From assembly GCF_001640805.2 (NCBI RefSeq), contig NC_066838.1:9846066-9910065 (forward strand): DNA of 64,000 nt, in the 5' to 3' direction. Source of the DNA: Lates calcarifer (Eukaryota; Chordata; Actinopteri; Centropomidae). The translations under genes and the position numbers were made by a program. Shown piece by piece: positions 23,676 through 35,479 of this stretch; the stretch's first letter is position 1, and the number at the start of each line of letters is the position of its first letter. Below the pieces are notes generated by a model, which did not search any database, was not told where the DNA came from, and saw nothing but the letters and a program-made list of their open reading frames with translations.

Positions 23676-23879
23676 GGGAGGTGAGGGGAGGGTGACAGGG
23701 GTGAATGGGTGCTTTGGATGGGTGAAGCCATGGGACACTGGAGCTGGAACAGACTAGCATTCCTTATGAAGGGATGATACTGGCCAGGACGGAGCGATGT
23801 GGGGTGGGGGGTGGTGTTGTAGGAATGGGTGGCAGAGGGTGGGCACAGAGCAAGGGGGATGAGGGGTGGGAGGTGGGGG
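23676..23879 (+). other. G-rich cluster with G-quadruplex-capable motifs
   Basis: Two stretches satisfy the four-run G3 rule with loops of 1-7 nt on the plus strand: 23676-23701 (GGG, GGGG, GGG, GGGG) and 23854-23879 (GGGGG, GGGG, GGG, GGGGG with loops ATGA, T, AGGT). Between them lie additional G4-G6 runs. In the prdm16 transcript the strand is C-rich, so any quadruplex would be in DNA rather than in the pre-mRNA. Confidence 0.6.
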
Positions 23880-23966
23880 TCATTAGCACTAAATCTGTTC
23901 CATATGACACACACTCACATGGCCTCTGTCTGGACTCTCTCTTTCTTTCTGTCTGTCTGACTGTCT

Positions 23967-23972
<6 letters not shown>

Positions 23973-24004
<32 letters not shown>
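23973..24004. repeat. (CT)n microsatellite
   Basis: Perfect CT run of 16 units, preceded by CTTT and CTGT repeats. Confidence 0.9.
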
Positions 24005-24006
<2 letters not shown>

Positions 24007-24199
24007 GCTAGCGATGAGGGAAAGGAGGTGGGGAGGGGGACGGGTAGAGGTGGATATTTCTCAGCCACAACAGGAGCTCTGTGATGACAGGGGCCAGGCC
24101 ATGTCACACACCAGGGACTCTGGTGGCTCTCCTTATCACACAGAGAGGGCTTCATTAAATACCCCTCTTCTTTCCCTCCCTATCTCTCTCTGTCTCTGT

Positions 24200-26480
24200 A
24201 GCTCGACAAAAACAACACACCACTGCTGAGTACAAATACACTTCCACTGTGTGTCCAAAATACGTCCAGCGTGCCTCCACAGACACACACAAACATGTCT
24301 TTACACATACATGAACACAGATAACAAGCAACAGAAAATTAATCAACTAAAAACTTTCCAATCCAAACAGCAGCTTTGTATCTCAGTGTTTTAGGTTCAG
24401 CAATTTACATGGGAAGGTGATGTTTTCATGTTTCAGTGCTGAACCTCCACTGCATACCTTTCACCTCCACTGGAGATAGTGAGGGTTGGCCGTGTGGGTG
24501 GTCACTCTGCCTGTCCCTTTAGCTCTAGTAGTGCAACTGCAATGCCATTAAATCTCTGAATTCACAAGCTATTGGATATTTGAGAAAAAATGTGCCTGGA
24601 AATATAGAGACATTTTTGCTACCAGGGGTTACAAACTATCATAACTAACATTTGTTAAAATTGAGGACACACAATATGTATGTCACTTACACATCATCTG
24701 TTCTCCAGGTTTTATTTTTTGACATGAATACAGTCATGCTCAACATGTGTTCTGGAAACACACAATTGCCAGACTCATCAAAACACCATACTCTTACTCC
24801 ATGTTATAAAGTAGTCAAAGTAAGCTTTAAGATAGTGACACAACAAGATGTGTACTTTGTTTATTACAATTACTAGATGTTAGTCAGAACATGTATACAC
24901 TGTAGTATTCATGATAGAACTCATATTTTTAAGATTATAAATACAACACACACTGTTTTCCAATTATTCACAGAGGCGTCATGTAATGTAAATAGGTGAA
25001 GTAATAAATTATTATGTTTTCCCATCTCTATCACTCCTATTTCTTCTATCACTTTCTCTCTTTCTCTGTGTTTTGTAGCACATGGGTGAAAGGTGGAGAA
25101 GACTATAATCTGACTGCTAATACCTGGCCTGCTTGTTATGCAGCCACCACACACACATACTGGCCTGGATCAGTCTTGTCCCCTCATCCTGCACACCATA
25201 GCCCTGATGACTCTCCACCATCACACACACACACTAATCACACACAGTGCTCCATGCCTCTGCCTGTGAAACAAAAGCAGGCCTTGTCTGACCAGGTCCA
25301 GCACTTGTACAAGAGGCTTAGGGACATTTTTCTCATTTTTGAACAGCTAATATCTTGCAAAAGTTGTCTAATCTCTTTGCGTTTAAGTTGAGATTTGTGC
25401 ACCCCCACCCTGCAACAACCCCACCTCCTCCGCATGCCTAACACCTACCCCTGCTAGGCCCTGACGCATGGTGCTTAACCAGGCCATTTTAATTAGGTTA
25501 GATGTGTGTGTGTGTGTGTGTCTGTGGTACGTGTGTGTGTGAGTGTGTGTTGTGTCAGCATCAGGGGCCTCGCAGACGTACAAGCTGATATAATGAAACA
25601 CAGCAGGTGACGAAAAGATCAGGATTGCTTTGAAATCAACCAATTCAATTTGTATAGAGACTCAACAAATATGAACTGGTTCCAGGACAAAAAACAATTC
25701 CCAAAAACTGTTTTCTTATATGTTATTAATATATCTTCAGTTTTTCACACTTAATGTTTACTAAATACTGTATTAAACTTTATGTAGGCTTCTTAATATT
25801 TTACATTACTGTCAATATTTACTTGAAATTGTGATTCTACTACTGCTACTTCTATCTGGTCTGTAAAGCATCTTCTGCATGTTTGTCCGTCTTTAAGAGG
25901 AACTGCTCTTCCTAAAGGTGAAAAAGAGGAAGACAGTTGCACAATGTAACTGCTTTAGTCTCCTTCACCGCCTACAGCATGAAAGAGACCATAGACACTA
26001 AAGGCAGACAATGCACTGGGCGCTGCAGTGCAACTACAAACTAATTCTCTCAGTGAACGGAATAAAGGCTACCAGGGTTACAGGAAGTACAACCAAGTTG
26101 GAGAGTGACAAAGAGACACAGAAAGGAAGAAAGAAAAGGAAAAAGAGGGAGAAGAAGAGGGGAAAAGAAGGGACGCTTTTAAGAACCAGAGAGACGGACG
26201 GGCTGTTTTCCGACAGCTTGCTATGCCAGCTCTAAGTGTGCTGACGGCTGTGATTTCTAACAGGCTTTAAAGAGGGTCATTTTCTGGGCTCTGCTTCTCT
26301 CTGTCTGTCTACCTTACTATCTATCTTCCTCTATTTGTCATTCTTAATGCCATTCTGTCTGCTATGCTATCTCACTGTCTGTATGTGCACAAGATTGCAC
26401 GTGTGTGTATCTACATATATCTGTGCCAGTGCCGAGACGGAGTGAGATACAAAAGGCAAGGGTAGGGAAAAGGCATACTT
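24200..26480. other. Intronic stretch with short TG/CA runs
   Basis: Small GT runs at 25504-25520 and 25532-25550, a GA/purine tract at 26110-26170, otherwise ordinary unique DNA. No exon or mobile element recognised. Confidence 0.5.
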
Positions 26481-26843
26481 ATAAATGTTCCAGAAGTGTT
26501 TTTTTTTTTTTTTTTCCTTTGCGTGTGTGCATGTGTGTGTGTGTGTTGCCAGTGTGAGCCATGTTCTGGTATTGAGGCACTGTGCTCTACAAAGGCAGCT
26601 GATTAGAAACAGTAGGTGAGCTTTGCTAACAATTCCCAGTGAATATGCAGAAAGAGACAGGCGAAAGACAGAGATGGAGATGAAATAATGAGAACAGAGA
26701 ATAAAGAAATCATGGGGGAAAAATGGCAGGGATATGAGGAGATCTCAGCCAGAGGAGAATGAGACAACCTCAGCTCGGGTTCTCTCTCCCCCTCTCTCTC
26801 CAGACTCCTCTAAGCGAACTCTACTGCAGCTTTTGATCTGAGG

Positions 26844-26853
26844 CCATATAAGG
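26844..26853 (+). promoter_or_regulatory. CArG-box-like site
   Basis: CCATATAAGG matches the SRF consensus CC(A/T)6GG exactly. A site of this degeneracy is expected about twice by chance in 64 kb, so it is only a pointer. Confidence 0.25.
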
Positions 26854-26887
26854 CATCATTTCACAAAACAACCTGGGCTCATAAACA

Positions 26888-26893
<6 letters not shown>

Positions 26894-26919
<26 letters not shown>
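26894..26919. repeat. (CA)n microsatellite
   Basis: CA run of about 13 units, with further short CA pieces on both sides. Confidence 0.85.
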
Positions 26920-26925
<6 letters not shown>

Positions 26926-27045
26926 TGCATACAGATACAGATACAAACCAGCTTGTGTTGCATGTGTGCAAGCAAACAACCGTACAACCAACGCATGCGC
27001 AGGACTAGGTCTGACATTTAGGAGTCATGAAATAATTGAGCCATG

Positions 27046-27054
27046 TGACCTTGG
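27046..27054 (-). promoter_or_regulatory. NR5A/ERR-type nuclear receptor half-site
   Basis: TGACCTTGG is the complement of CCAAGGTCA, the extended half-site for monomeric NR5A and ERR receptors. A second exact copy occurs on the plus strand at 59659-59667. Single sites are near chance expectation. Confidence 0.25.
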
Positions 27055-27099
27055 TTATTGATCCTGACTGTCACAATACTACAACCTGCAACATACTAA

Positions 27100-28150
27100 A
27101 TGCTGAAAGATGGCTGCTTATGTCGTTTTTCCATCAGTAATATACATCATACACTGCTGACGGAAAAAAAAAAATTTATTCTATGGCAAATTCTTTTGGC
27201 TCTTAGTAAACTTTTTGTAGTTCAATAGGAAGACTGACAGAAGTTTGACCATCTCTGCCACAGGCTTTTATACTTCACCTCTTAAACATGCAGTGTGCTC
27301 ATATATTACAATACATGCATAATTATATTTGATCAAATGCATGTGAGAGAGGGCTGAGGTTACTACTTGTTTGCTTGTCTTTGCCAAAAATTACATATTC
27401 TCATGTAATATTCCAGTGGAGCAGGAGGGTTGCTGATCTAGAGTCCTTTCCAGGCCCTGCTGAGAGTCTGATCCAAAAGGAGTCAAACTTATTCCAGAAC
27501 AGCACTTACACTCTCAAGAGCTTAACTTCCATCCCTATTACTAGAATCAAGCACTGTAGCTGGCAGCCATTCCCACTTCTTAGACAGCTGCTGAAACACT
27601 GGAACTGAAATCAGACAAACTAAGCTCTAAGACAAATAGAGTCCTTTATGTTCGGGGAATCGTGCTAATAACTGACCTCTTCATTACCTCTGCCTGTCGC
27701 ATGTCTCCTCTGTCTTTCCCCCTGTGACATAAATTAACTTTTCTCTGAGCTCTAAGTCAACCAGTCATCGTCCTCTCTTCATAATAAAAATACCAATTTT
27801 TCCCTCAGCTTGGGAAGTTGGCAGACTACACCAGTAGACATTCTCTTCCTGTTGCTTCATGTTTTTGGATGGGGGCAGCGTGTACCCTTGACTCGCTGCC
27901 TTAGCGATTCTAAATAAAAAGTGTTTGGGCTATTTTGGGGCCAGATATGTTTTCAACCCTCTTTAGCTGGGTCAGACAGGTCTAGGGTCAACAATAAAAA
28001 AGGAAAGTGGGAGATAAATGAGGAGGGGAAGCTGAGTGAGGAATGAACGACTCTTGAAGTGAACACATATCCTTTCTCATAAAAACCTTTTTTTTGTATA
28101 GCAGCAGTCAAAGTGCGAGCATGTGCTCGTGTGCATCTGCATGTCTCAGC
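27100..28150. other. Intronic stretch, nothing specific
   Basis: Ordinary unique sequence. The frame at 27375-27608 has no domain. A T8 run near 28089. Confidence 0.5.
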
Positions 28151-28154
28151 AGGG

Positions 28155-28350
28155 CACTTGTATTCAGGGTTTGCAAGGACCTTCAGCTGCTCTGATTAGA
28201 GCCATAATTAAAAGCTGTGTTAATTGGTGTTGAGGCCAATACTGGCCACCCAGTTCATTAAGGACCTCTATACAATTCTCCTTCTGCATTCCACTGAATG
28301 GTGAAAGAACTAGCATTATTAATCTCCTGTACCCGGGGGACAAGTCAAGT
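28155..28350. promoter_or_regulatory. Candidate cis-regulatory island, homeodomain-dense
   Basis: CTGATTAGAGCCATAATTAAA, with TAATTA (28205-28210), is followed by TTAATTGG (28220-28227), a CCAAT core (28236-28240), TTCATTAAGG and CATTATTAATC (28313-28323). No simple repeat for about 190 bp. Among the best islands by TAAT density. It is followed 65 bp later by a perfect inverted repeat. Confidence 0.42.
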
Positions 28351-28414
28351 GTGAAGGAGAGAGACTGCGAGAGAAGCAGAGCCAAACAAAGGAGAGAAAG
28401 AGAGAGCTCTTTCT

Positions 28415-28448
28415 ACATTGATCAAGTTGATCCCTACTTGATCAATGT
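28415..28448. other. Perfect 13-bp inverted repeat, 8-bp spacer
   Basis: Left arm ACATTGATCAAGT (28415-28427), spacer TGATCCCT, right arm ACTTGATCAATGT (28436-28448). The spacer itself begins with a third TGATC. Each arm holds the self-complementary TTGATCAA. No terminal motif of a known transposon is recognised, and the stem is too short for a miRNA. Confidence 0.85.
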
Positions 28449-28989
28449 TTAAAGGCAAAGGGTTCACAGTGATAGATTAGAGCAAACTGATGAAAGATTA
28501 GAGGAGAGGTGAGAAGTTCATTCACTAATGTATCAAAAAGTTACATTGTAGAAAATGTGAAGGGGCAACAGCAGTCCATTTAATTCTGAGCAAAGAACAC
28601 AGTTCTTAACTTCACAACTTTTACTACAATCTTTTAGTGAACAGCATGAAGTAAAGCTGGGCACAAGTAACAAATCACCAAATCTCTGCCACTGTTCTCG
28701 TCTATTTGGATGTTTATCTCTAACACACAAAAATCATCCTCTGTCTCCTCTCCGTCCATCCAGAAAACACAAGAAGTGCAGTCACAATAGATTAAGCTCA
28801 TTAACATGTAAGTTAGTGCTAACTAGAGACAGATTTCCTTGGTTATGGCCTTTTTTTTTTAAACTACGGGTGTGATAGATTATTGGTTTCAAATGTAAAC
28901 ACACCAGTGTATTCAGCTACAGGAGGTACAGGAGAAGTCGGTCTATTCTATTGACAAACTGGCCGAGCACCTTGCAATGTCTGTATTAA

Positions 28990-29640
28990 CCTCCATCTGA
29001 TTTTGCTAATTGCACTCAAGTGCCAAGTTCCTGGCAGTCTCATTATCACCCCTTTCCCCCAAATTACTAATCAAGATCCGAGAAACAATTACTTTTCACA
29101 GTTTAGCTGCTCATTCTGGCGTGTGCAAGCGTCTGAGTGTGTGTCGCAGGTCGGGTGGGGTCTCTCTCTATACAGATGTCTCTCACTGCCCTGCCTTCCA
29201 AGAACAAGCTCAAGAAAAGCATTCATTCTTCAAGGAATGCTACTTCCTGCCAAACAGCGACCAACGATGTTTAGCTAATGTACCAGCTGAAATCTGTGAT
29301 ACCTGAAAGGTTTGGTCTTCAACTCCTCAATGCCAATATTCACAGGGGCTAACATTAAGATCTTGTTTTCTACATCAATTTCCTGCCCTCCTAAAATCTT
29401 GGGGTAGGAACAATGTGTTTTTCATACCTGTTTCGTGAATGTGATACATCTGCACAGCGACATCACTGTAAGGAACTTAAGGGAAGAATCTTAGCACCCT
29501 TCTGTGACAAAAATGTTTCTTTTACTGATTAGCTAACCGGGTGCATGCAAAGGTGAACTGTACATTAAATAACTCCCTTGTAAGCCGCTCCCTTTGTCAG
29601 TAAATAGTCTAGACTGTGCCCCCTTTTCCCTTATGAAGCT
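28990..29640. other. Intronic stretch, possible weak regulatory content
   Basis: Non-repetitive sequence with TTGCTAATTGCACTCAAG (29003-29020). The overlapping frames at 29003-29306 have no domain. I see nothing decisive. Confidence 0.3.
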
Positions 29641-30107
29641 CACCAGCTATGCTGTTGACACAGTGAATCCGTCGCAATAACACTTTTGTTTTTGCGCCCT
29701 CTTTGGTTGTGTTTACATTCACCGAGCTCACAGACAAGGAAGCTGTTCAGTGTCCAATGGCCAAAGGTTCTGTATGTGCGTATGGTGGAGGTGGGAAGAG
29801 AGGAGGGAGTAGACGCAGGAGGAGGGTCCTGGTACTTTCCCACTTTTTTTTTTTTCTTCTTCTTTGTTGACATCACAGAGGGTGGAACAACAGGTACAGA
29901 GGAGAGAAAGAGCGAACAAACAGGAGAGAGCAGAGGGGAGGAGCCTCCGACTTTTTCAGGTGCCCGACATTTAGATGTGGTGGAGGTAACTCGGGTTTCA
30001 GCCACCCGTCCCAAGGTCAGATGCTGCTTTTCATGCAGCCTGGCCTGGAACAAACACCTGGCACGCTCAAGAGACAGGCCACTAGCCATGCCCAGCATTC
30101 GTTAGTC

Positions 30108-30330
30108 ATTACTGGCTCGGCAGCATTTCTCCGCCATTCTCATGTAAATATCCACACCGGTCGGCATTTTGCATGGAAGCCTGTGATTAATGATCTGCAC
30201 CAAAGAAAATGGTGCTTCAGTATGCGCAATGTAAATGTAGCGAAAATGACACAGCAAATGCAAAAGCAATTAGAAAAAATGAAGATAAACAAGTTGACTG
30301 TATTGTTGTGTTTAATGCATCCATGACATG
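30108..30330. promoter_or_regulatory. Candidate cis-regulatory island (forkhead and POU-like sites)
   Basis: TGTAAATA (30143-30150, forkhead type), ATTTTGCATGG (30166-30176, octamer-like), TGATTAATGATC (30184-30195), TATGCGCAATGTAAATG and GCAAATGCAAAAGCAATTAG. Repeat-free. Includes the first part of an open frame (30021-30326) without any domain. Confidence 0.42.
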
Positions 30331-30760
30331 TTTTGAGGAGCATGCAGCTGGGACTGCAGCTCCATCATGTTTGAATCAAAAATAAGCCAGAGCCCTTCCT
30401 CATACACTAAGCAAACACAAGCCAGCATTCCTTTGTGTCTGCCATTTTAGCTCCAGTCAAACCCCACGTCGACGCGAGGGCATTAAAGCATTAGTGGCTA
30501 ATGTTTTTAAAAGTGTACGGTATCTTGGAGGGATTCAGGAGGTGGGCGCCGTGTGTGTGTGTGTAATGGTGGATGAGATGGGTCCGCACATGGCAACCAT
30601 TACGCACACAGCCCCTCTAATCGCTGCCGACCTGCCTCCTCGCCTGCAGTCATCCCACCTCTGACTGGTGTGTGTGTATGTGTGTGTCAGGGGGCATCCC
30701 AGGTTCAGGAGGGCAGAATGTTCACATAGATGCATATTTTGCCACATTAACACACCCTTT

Positions 30761-30781
30761 ACACACACACACGCACGCACG

Positions 30782-30815
<34 letters not shown>
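30761..30815. repeat. (CA)n microsatellite with a GCAC insert
   Basis: About 55 bp: CA run, then four GCAC-type units, then a CA run of about 14 units. A GT run at 30551-30564 lies nearby. Confidence 0.9.
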
Positions 30816-30818
<3 letters not shown>

Positions 30819-30829
30819 CCACACATGAG

Positions 30830-31630
30830 CTTTTAACATTTTAGACAAAACTTTCCTCAAATAAATAAATACATAATAACACACTTAAATAAACATAACA
30901 CTGCTCCTTCACAGCATTCTCCTCTCCAGTCAATGAAGCACTGCCTGTATTCAACTGACTGCATTTGCATGTGTCGATGAAAAGTGACTGGAAGCAACTT
31001 TGGCAGACAGAGGAAGGGAGAATGAAGAGATGAACAGAGGGAGTGAAGAGGAAGCAGGGAGAAATAACAAGAGATGTGTGGGAGAGTCTGAAAGGTTGTA
31101 GTGACTGAATGGCTGTAACATTAAGAACTAAATTTGATAAATGAATTAATGATTTAGAACCTCTTCACTGCCTCCTTAGACAAATCTGCCAAGAATAATT
31201 GAGAAGAAATAAAGGTAGATGGATGAATCAAAAGATGGATAAGACTTATTGAATTTCTTTTTATACTAGTGCTGGTACAACACCTAAATTATTTTACTTA
31301 AAGAAAGACTAACTAAAAGAAAACAGACCTCTCTGGCGTAAAATGTTTTCTAAACACAAGAAACCATATAAGACCTTTGTCTAAATATACTGGTTAAATT
31401 CTGATTTAAATCAGAAACTGATGTCTATTCAAAGCATGAGTAAAAAGAAGCACAGATCTAAGTATTCAGTGCCAACTTTTGATACTAGACATTTTTTGAT
31501 ACACAACACTATGGACACATTTCAGTGGGAACAAAAAAAATATTGATGTTCAAGCCATCCACCCAGCCATATGGATGGATTGACTGATGATTGGTTGTCT
31601 GAGTGACGAAGCACTAAAGCTGCTGTATAC
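30830..31630. other. Intronic stretch, nothing specific
   Basis: AT-rich unique sequence with a purine-rich patch at 31010-31075. No gene signal. Confidence 0.5.
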
Positions 31631-31642
31631 TTGAACTCTTGA

Positions 31643-31676
<34 letters not shown>
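31643..31676. repeat. Compound (GT)n(GA)n microsatellite
   Basis: GT run of about 11 units running directly into a GA run. Another GT run follows at 31838-31863, and CA-rich sequence at 31990-32035. Confidence 0.88.
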
Positions 31677-31832
31677 CTGAAACAAAAGCAGATATGAAGG
31701 CAGACAGAAAGAAGCAAGAACAATGTGTCTTCATGTATATATACATGGGTGTGTACATGTCTGGAGTTGTGTGTGTAGTGAAATATCTAAATATTATGGA
31801 AGATTTTGTTGTATGTTTATGTCTTGAATCTC

Positions 31833-31863
<31 letters not shown>

Positions 31864-32204
31864 TTGGCTCTATGTGTCTGCATGCACATGTGTGTGCACC
31901 GGACATTGGTGGGAAGCGCAGTGCACTTCAAAAATTCAAAAAGATGTGTCACATGTTGAACCTACACCTACTCGTCTCTATGAAGACATGCACGCACACA
32001 CACATGCACACACACACACACAAACATACATACAGTGCCTCAGGTGAGCGTGTGTGTGATCTGGAGGGGGATAACTCTGTGGCGAGACCACACAGGAGAC
32101 AGCTTTCAACTGAGTAAACACCACATCAAACACACACACGCTCTCACACACACAGACACATATAGCACTGGATACAGTTTGCTTGCCTCCCTCCTGCGTA
32201 ATTG

Positions 32205-32400
32205 AGAAAAGCTGCCGTCCATTAAAACTTGCTGACATCACTTAGACAGCTAAATATGCAGGGAGCTAACGAGCTAGTGGGGCCTTTGATTGAGCTTCCA
32301 AACAGGTTCAAACTTTATCGCCAGCTACCCGCGGGACAGGACACAGGCCTGCCACACACTCGCAATTGAGCATCTCAAACAAACAATCCCAGACACCAGC
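32205..32400. promoter_or_regulatory. Candidate cis-regulatory island (TCF/LEF-like site)
   Basis: GCGTAATTGAG, CCATTAAAAC, TGACATCA (32233-32240), CTAAATATGCA and CTTTGAT (32284-32290, TCF/LEF core ATCAAAG on the minus strand), then a CpG-containing patch near 32325-32335. Flanked by CA repeats on the left. Confidence 0.38.
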
Positions 32401-34559
32401 AGTGGAGGTAAATATCTGCGGAGAGGGGAGCGGCGTTTCCCATCCTCTATACATGCAACCTCGTCTATCACACCGTGCCCACTCTAAACAGCAAGCGGCA
32501 TCACAAATTCAACTTTTTCTGCAGTTGTGTTTGCTGTACTGCAGGAATCAGGTGTGAACATGCTCACACTTTAGTTTGAATGTTATATGTTTTGTTTTTT
32601 TCATGAGTGCAGCCAGCCAACACACAAAAGGCCTGACTGCAATCCTCAGTTCCTCCCCCACATCCAACCATCGCCTTCACCTCAGATAAGGAGAGAGAAA
32701 GATGTAAGGTTGGCTGGAGCCTGAACAAGCCTAATTAAGTCTGGTTAACTTAGCCCTGCGACTTCTATTACACACGTGCACACACATACACACACAACAC
32801 AACACACTCTCATACACACACTCTTACTGTGGCTCTCTCCTCCTCTCTATTAACACCTGCTTCTTTTCCAATTAGCCCCCCAAATAGAGACAAATGGACC
32901 AGAGGGGTCTGATTAATTCACTTCTGTCAAGGACTCTGCTGCACAATGCCGTCAGGGTGCTCAGGCGGGTGTGGACTCATGCACACGCAGACACACACAC
33001 GTGCACGCTCAAACACAAATGGCAAGCTACACTGAGCACATAGCATCAAAAATACAGCACTGATACCAAACAAAAATGGAAAATAGTCCATGACTGTACT
33101 GGCGCATGTGAATTTTAAACAAGGCATTTCCTCTGTTTGGCATCCAGAGGTGAATAAAGAGAGGTGGAATGTGTCGTTGAAAAACAGAGACAGGGACTTT
33201 TCCTTCTTTTCATCCTCTTGTACAGATCATCAGTCTATCTCCACCACTCCTCTTCCGGGGACAAATTCCTCTAGTCTTTGCTCTAGTGAGTTTGTGAGTT
33301 CATACGTGCATCTGCGTCCGCATGTGTCTATTCATGTGTATGTAAGCTGTGTGGATCCCATCATTAGTCTTGCTCTCCTGTCCTCCCCTGTTTGTTTAAG
33401 AAGAGCTCTGTGTTTGCCTGGAGCTGCACGGCCTCCAAAGAGACTGCTACAACCCAACCACTTCAAAACCTAACCTGTTCCCTTTACGCACACACACACA
33501 CACACACCTACACGATAACACAAGCAGGTAGCACATGGACAAGCCATGGCTTGTTAATCTGTGACTTTGACTTTTCAAGGCACCCATCTTATTGATAAAC
33601 ACCCAGGTTTTTTTTTTTTTTTCGTCCTGATATCACACCGGCAGGTGACTTGGTGTCAAAAAAATAAACTTAAATTCCTTGGGCTACACCTTTCTACATT
33701 AAAGAGCTGAGGGGTGGGGGGGCGTGAAAAATGTATTGATGCATGTTGAATTTCAAATTATTTGTTGCTCTAAGACAGTAGTTACAGTACAGTAGCTATC
33801 AAACTAGATAAACCCACCTTTGCAGTCTCAAACTGGCACAGACAGATTTGATAAATAGCCACAGAGAAGGATATGACAATCTCACCTTTGAACGAACAAA
33901 TGAATAATGAAGACTGATCTTTTTATGAAGATTAGCACTGTTTACTCAGTGGGTGGAGGCTTGCATTTCTTGGAAAATGATAGAATGGTGCAGTGCTTTC
34001 CACTTTTCAAAAAGGCAAGTGCTACGTGTTCTACTTGTCTAAAGATAGAAAGCTCTTGAACTGTTTTGAGATTGATACATGGATTTAAAGTTCAAAGTCA
34101 AAACAACCAAACTCAGAGGAAGAACAACCCTGACTGAAAAATCTTTAGTTTGTGCTTTTGCCATAACTTTTTTTTCCAGACAGATGACAATGTAGTCAAC
34201 CCCAGCTGTCAGTGGTTCTTGAAATGGTATTAGCACCAAAGTCTGCTGACCACCAGCTTATCCAAGCACACACAGCAAATCAAACACAATGCTAACATTG
34301 CTCCAAATCTCTGCACAATGGTACAGCCACACATTAGTTCCACACCAAATAAATAGCTGCTGCTTCAGTTCATAAACTCTGGGTGCAGAGGTCGAGCTAT
34401 GTCAAGTAGGGCGCTGAATGAGACGCCATGGGATAAAAGAAAGACAGAGAAAGGGATTTAGATGAGGAGGTAGGTGGGGGTGCTTATAGAATACCCCAGC
34501 ATCTCCCTTTCTCCGGTCCACCCGTTGAGTCTCAAATGCCACTCTACCGTTGGCCCTAT

Positions 34560-34875
34560 TGTGCGTCTGTCTCAAAGAGCTTGTCTTCAATTAGCCTGAT
34601 AAGAGGAGACGGGACGAGGGTGGGGCGGAGTTGGGAGTGGGGGTTACCTGGGCAGCCACTAATCGCTTTGATGCCATTGGGCCCTCAGTGACTATTGTCT
34701 TTTTTGCCCCCTGCGTTGATGTTAAATTTGAGCGTGCAATTTATCTGGTGGCTGGGGCAAATGGCAGTTCTGGAGGCAGCCACCTTTACTTTTGTTGTTT
34801 TAATGACATCATTTGGATCATGAAAGAGAGACAAAAAGCAAACAGATGCCTAAACACCAGACAGAGAGTGTGATT
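34560..34875. promoter_or_regulatory. Candidate cis-regulatory island, about 300 bp
   Basis: AATTAGCCTGATAAGAGG opens it. After a G-rich patch come CACTAATCGCTTTGATGCC, with CTTTGAT (34666-34672), CTATTGT (34692-34698, SOX-like), GCAATTTATCTGG and TAATGACATCATTTGGATCATG. No repeat inside. One frame (34631-34873) stays open across it, but it has no domain and no splice context, so I favour non-coding constraint. Confidence 0.42.
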
Positions 34876-35154
34876 GTGATGTTCGTGGTCATGCGCGCTG
34901 TCCAAAAATAAATATGTAAAAAACAGGGTATTTGCTGAAAGAGGTGCAAAGAACAAAAAAAGAGGCTGTGTGGGTGAAGTTAATCTTGTGTCTCATTAAA
35001 TCCTCTCTGTATATGTTGCACCTCTCTTGGACCTGAAGCACAATTGTTCCTCCATACACTGCATCTGTCATCAAGGCTTCCAGAAAAGCTTGGAGAAGCA
35101 GGGCCTCTTTCTCTTTCCCCTCTTTCTCTCTTTTCCCTTTTCTCTGGTTTACAT

Positions 35155-35245
35155 TAGTTTGCTGAATGAAAGTTAATTTTGAGCATGTGATTCATCATGC
35201 CACGGGGTATAGCCATTAATTTGGCCACCTTTGTCCAACAGAGTT
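35155..35245. promoter_or_regulatory. Candidate cis-regulatory island, short
   Basis: TGAATGAAAGTTAATTTTGA, TGATTCATCATGCC, then CATTAATT (35214-35221) running into TGGCCACCTTTGTCC. Bounded by CT-rich sequence on the left and purine-rich sequence on the right. Confidence 0.36.
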
Positions 35246-35359
35246 GGTAGGTATGCAGGTAGCATATAATCAGAGGAAAGAGGGGTGGGGGATGTGAAAA
35301 AGAAAGACAGAGGGAAGCAAAAAGAGAAGATAGAGAAGGAAAAGTGTATGAATGAAAGT

Positions 35360-35455
35360 TATTACCAGCGGTGCCTGCTGATTGCATTCGGCAGGGGATA
35401 GGGAACGGGCAGCCAATGAGCCATCTGAACTGTGCGCTAAGATCCTACTGATGTT
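35360..35455. promoter_or_regulatory. Candidate cis-regulatory island, short
   Basis: CTGATTGCATTCGG, GCAGCCAATGAGCC (CCAAT core) and CATCTGAACTGTGCGC in a repeat-free patch after the purine tract at 35276-35345. May form one unit with 35155-35245. Confidence 0.3.
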
Positions 35456-35479
35456 GGAGGAAAAAAACAGGTAAAAGAA

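Noticed and set aside
28415..28448. miRNA precursor reading of the inverted repeat
   Set aside because: A 13-bp stem with an 8-nt loop is far shorter than a pre-miRNA, and pairing does not extend outward.
29640..30105. Overlapping frames of 139 and 152 codons on both strands
   Set aside because: Mutually antisense, crossing an A/T homopolymer that encodes Phe or Lys runs; no domain.
30535..32241. Several Cys/Val- and His/Thr-rich frames
   Set aside because: Direct translations of GT/CA microsatellites.
34631..34873. 80-codon frame with protein-like composition
   Set aside because: No domain, no splice sites in suitable phase seen; more likely chance openness in a constrained non-coding island.
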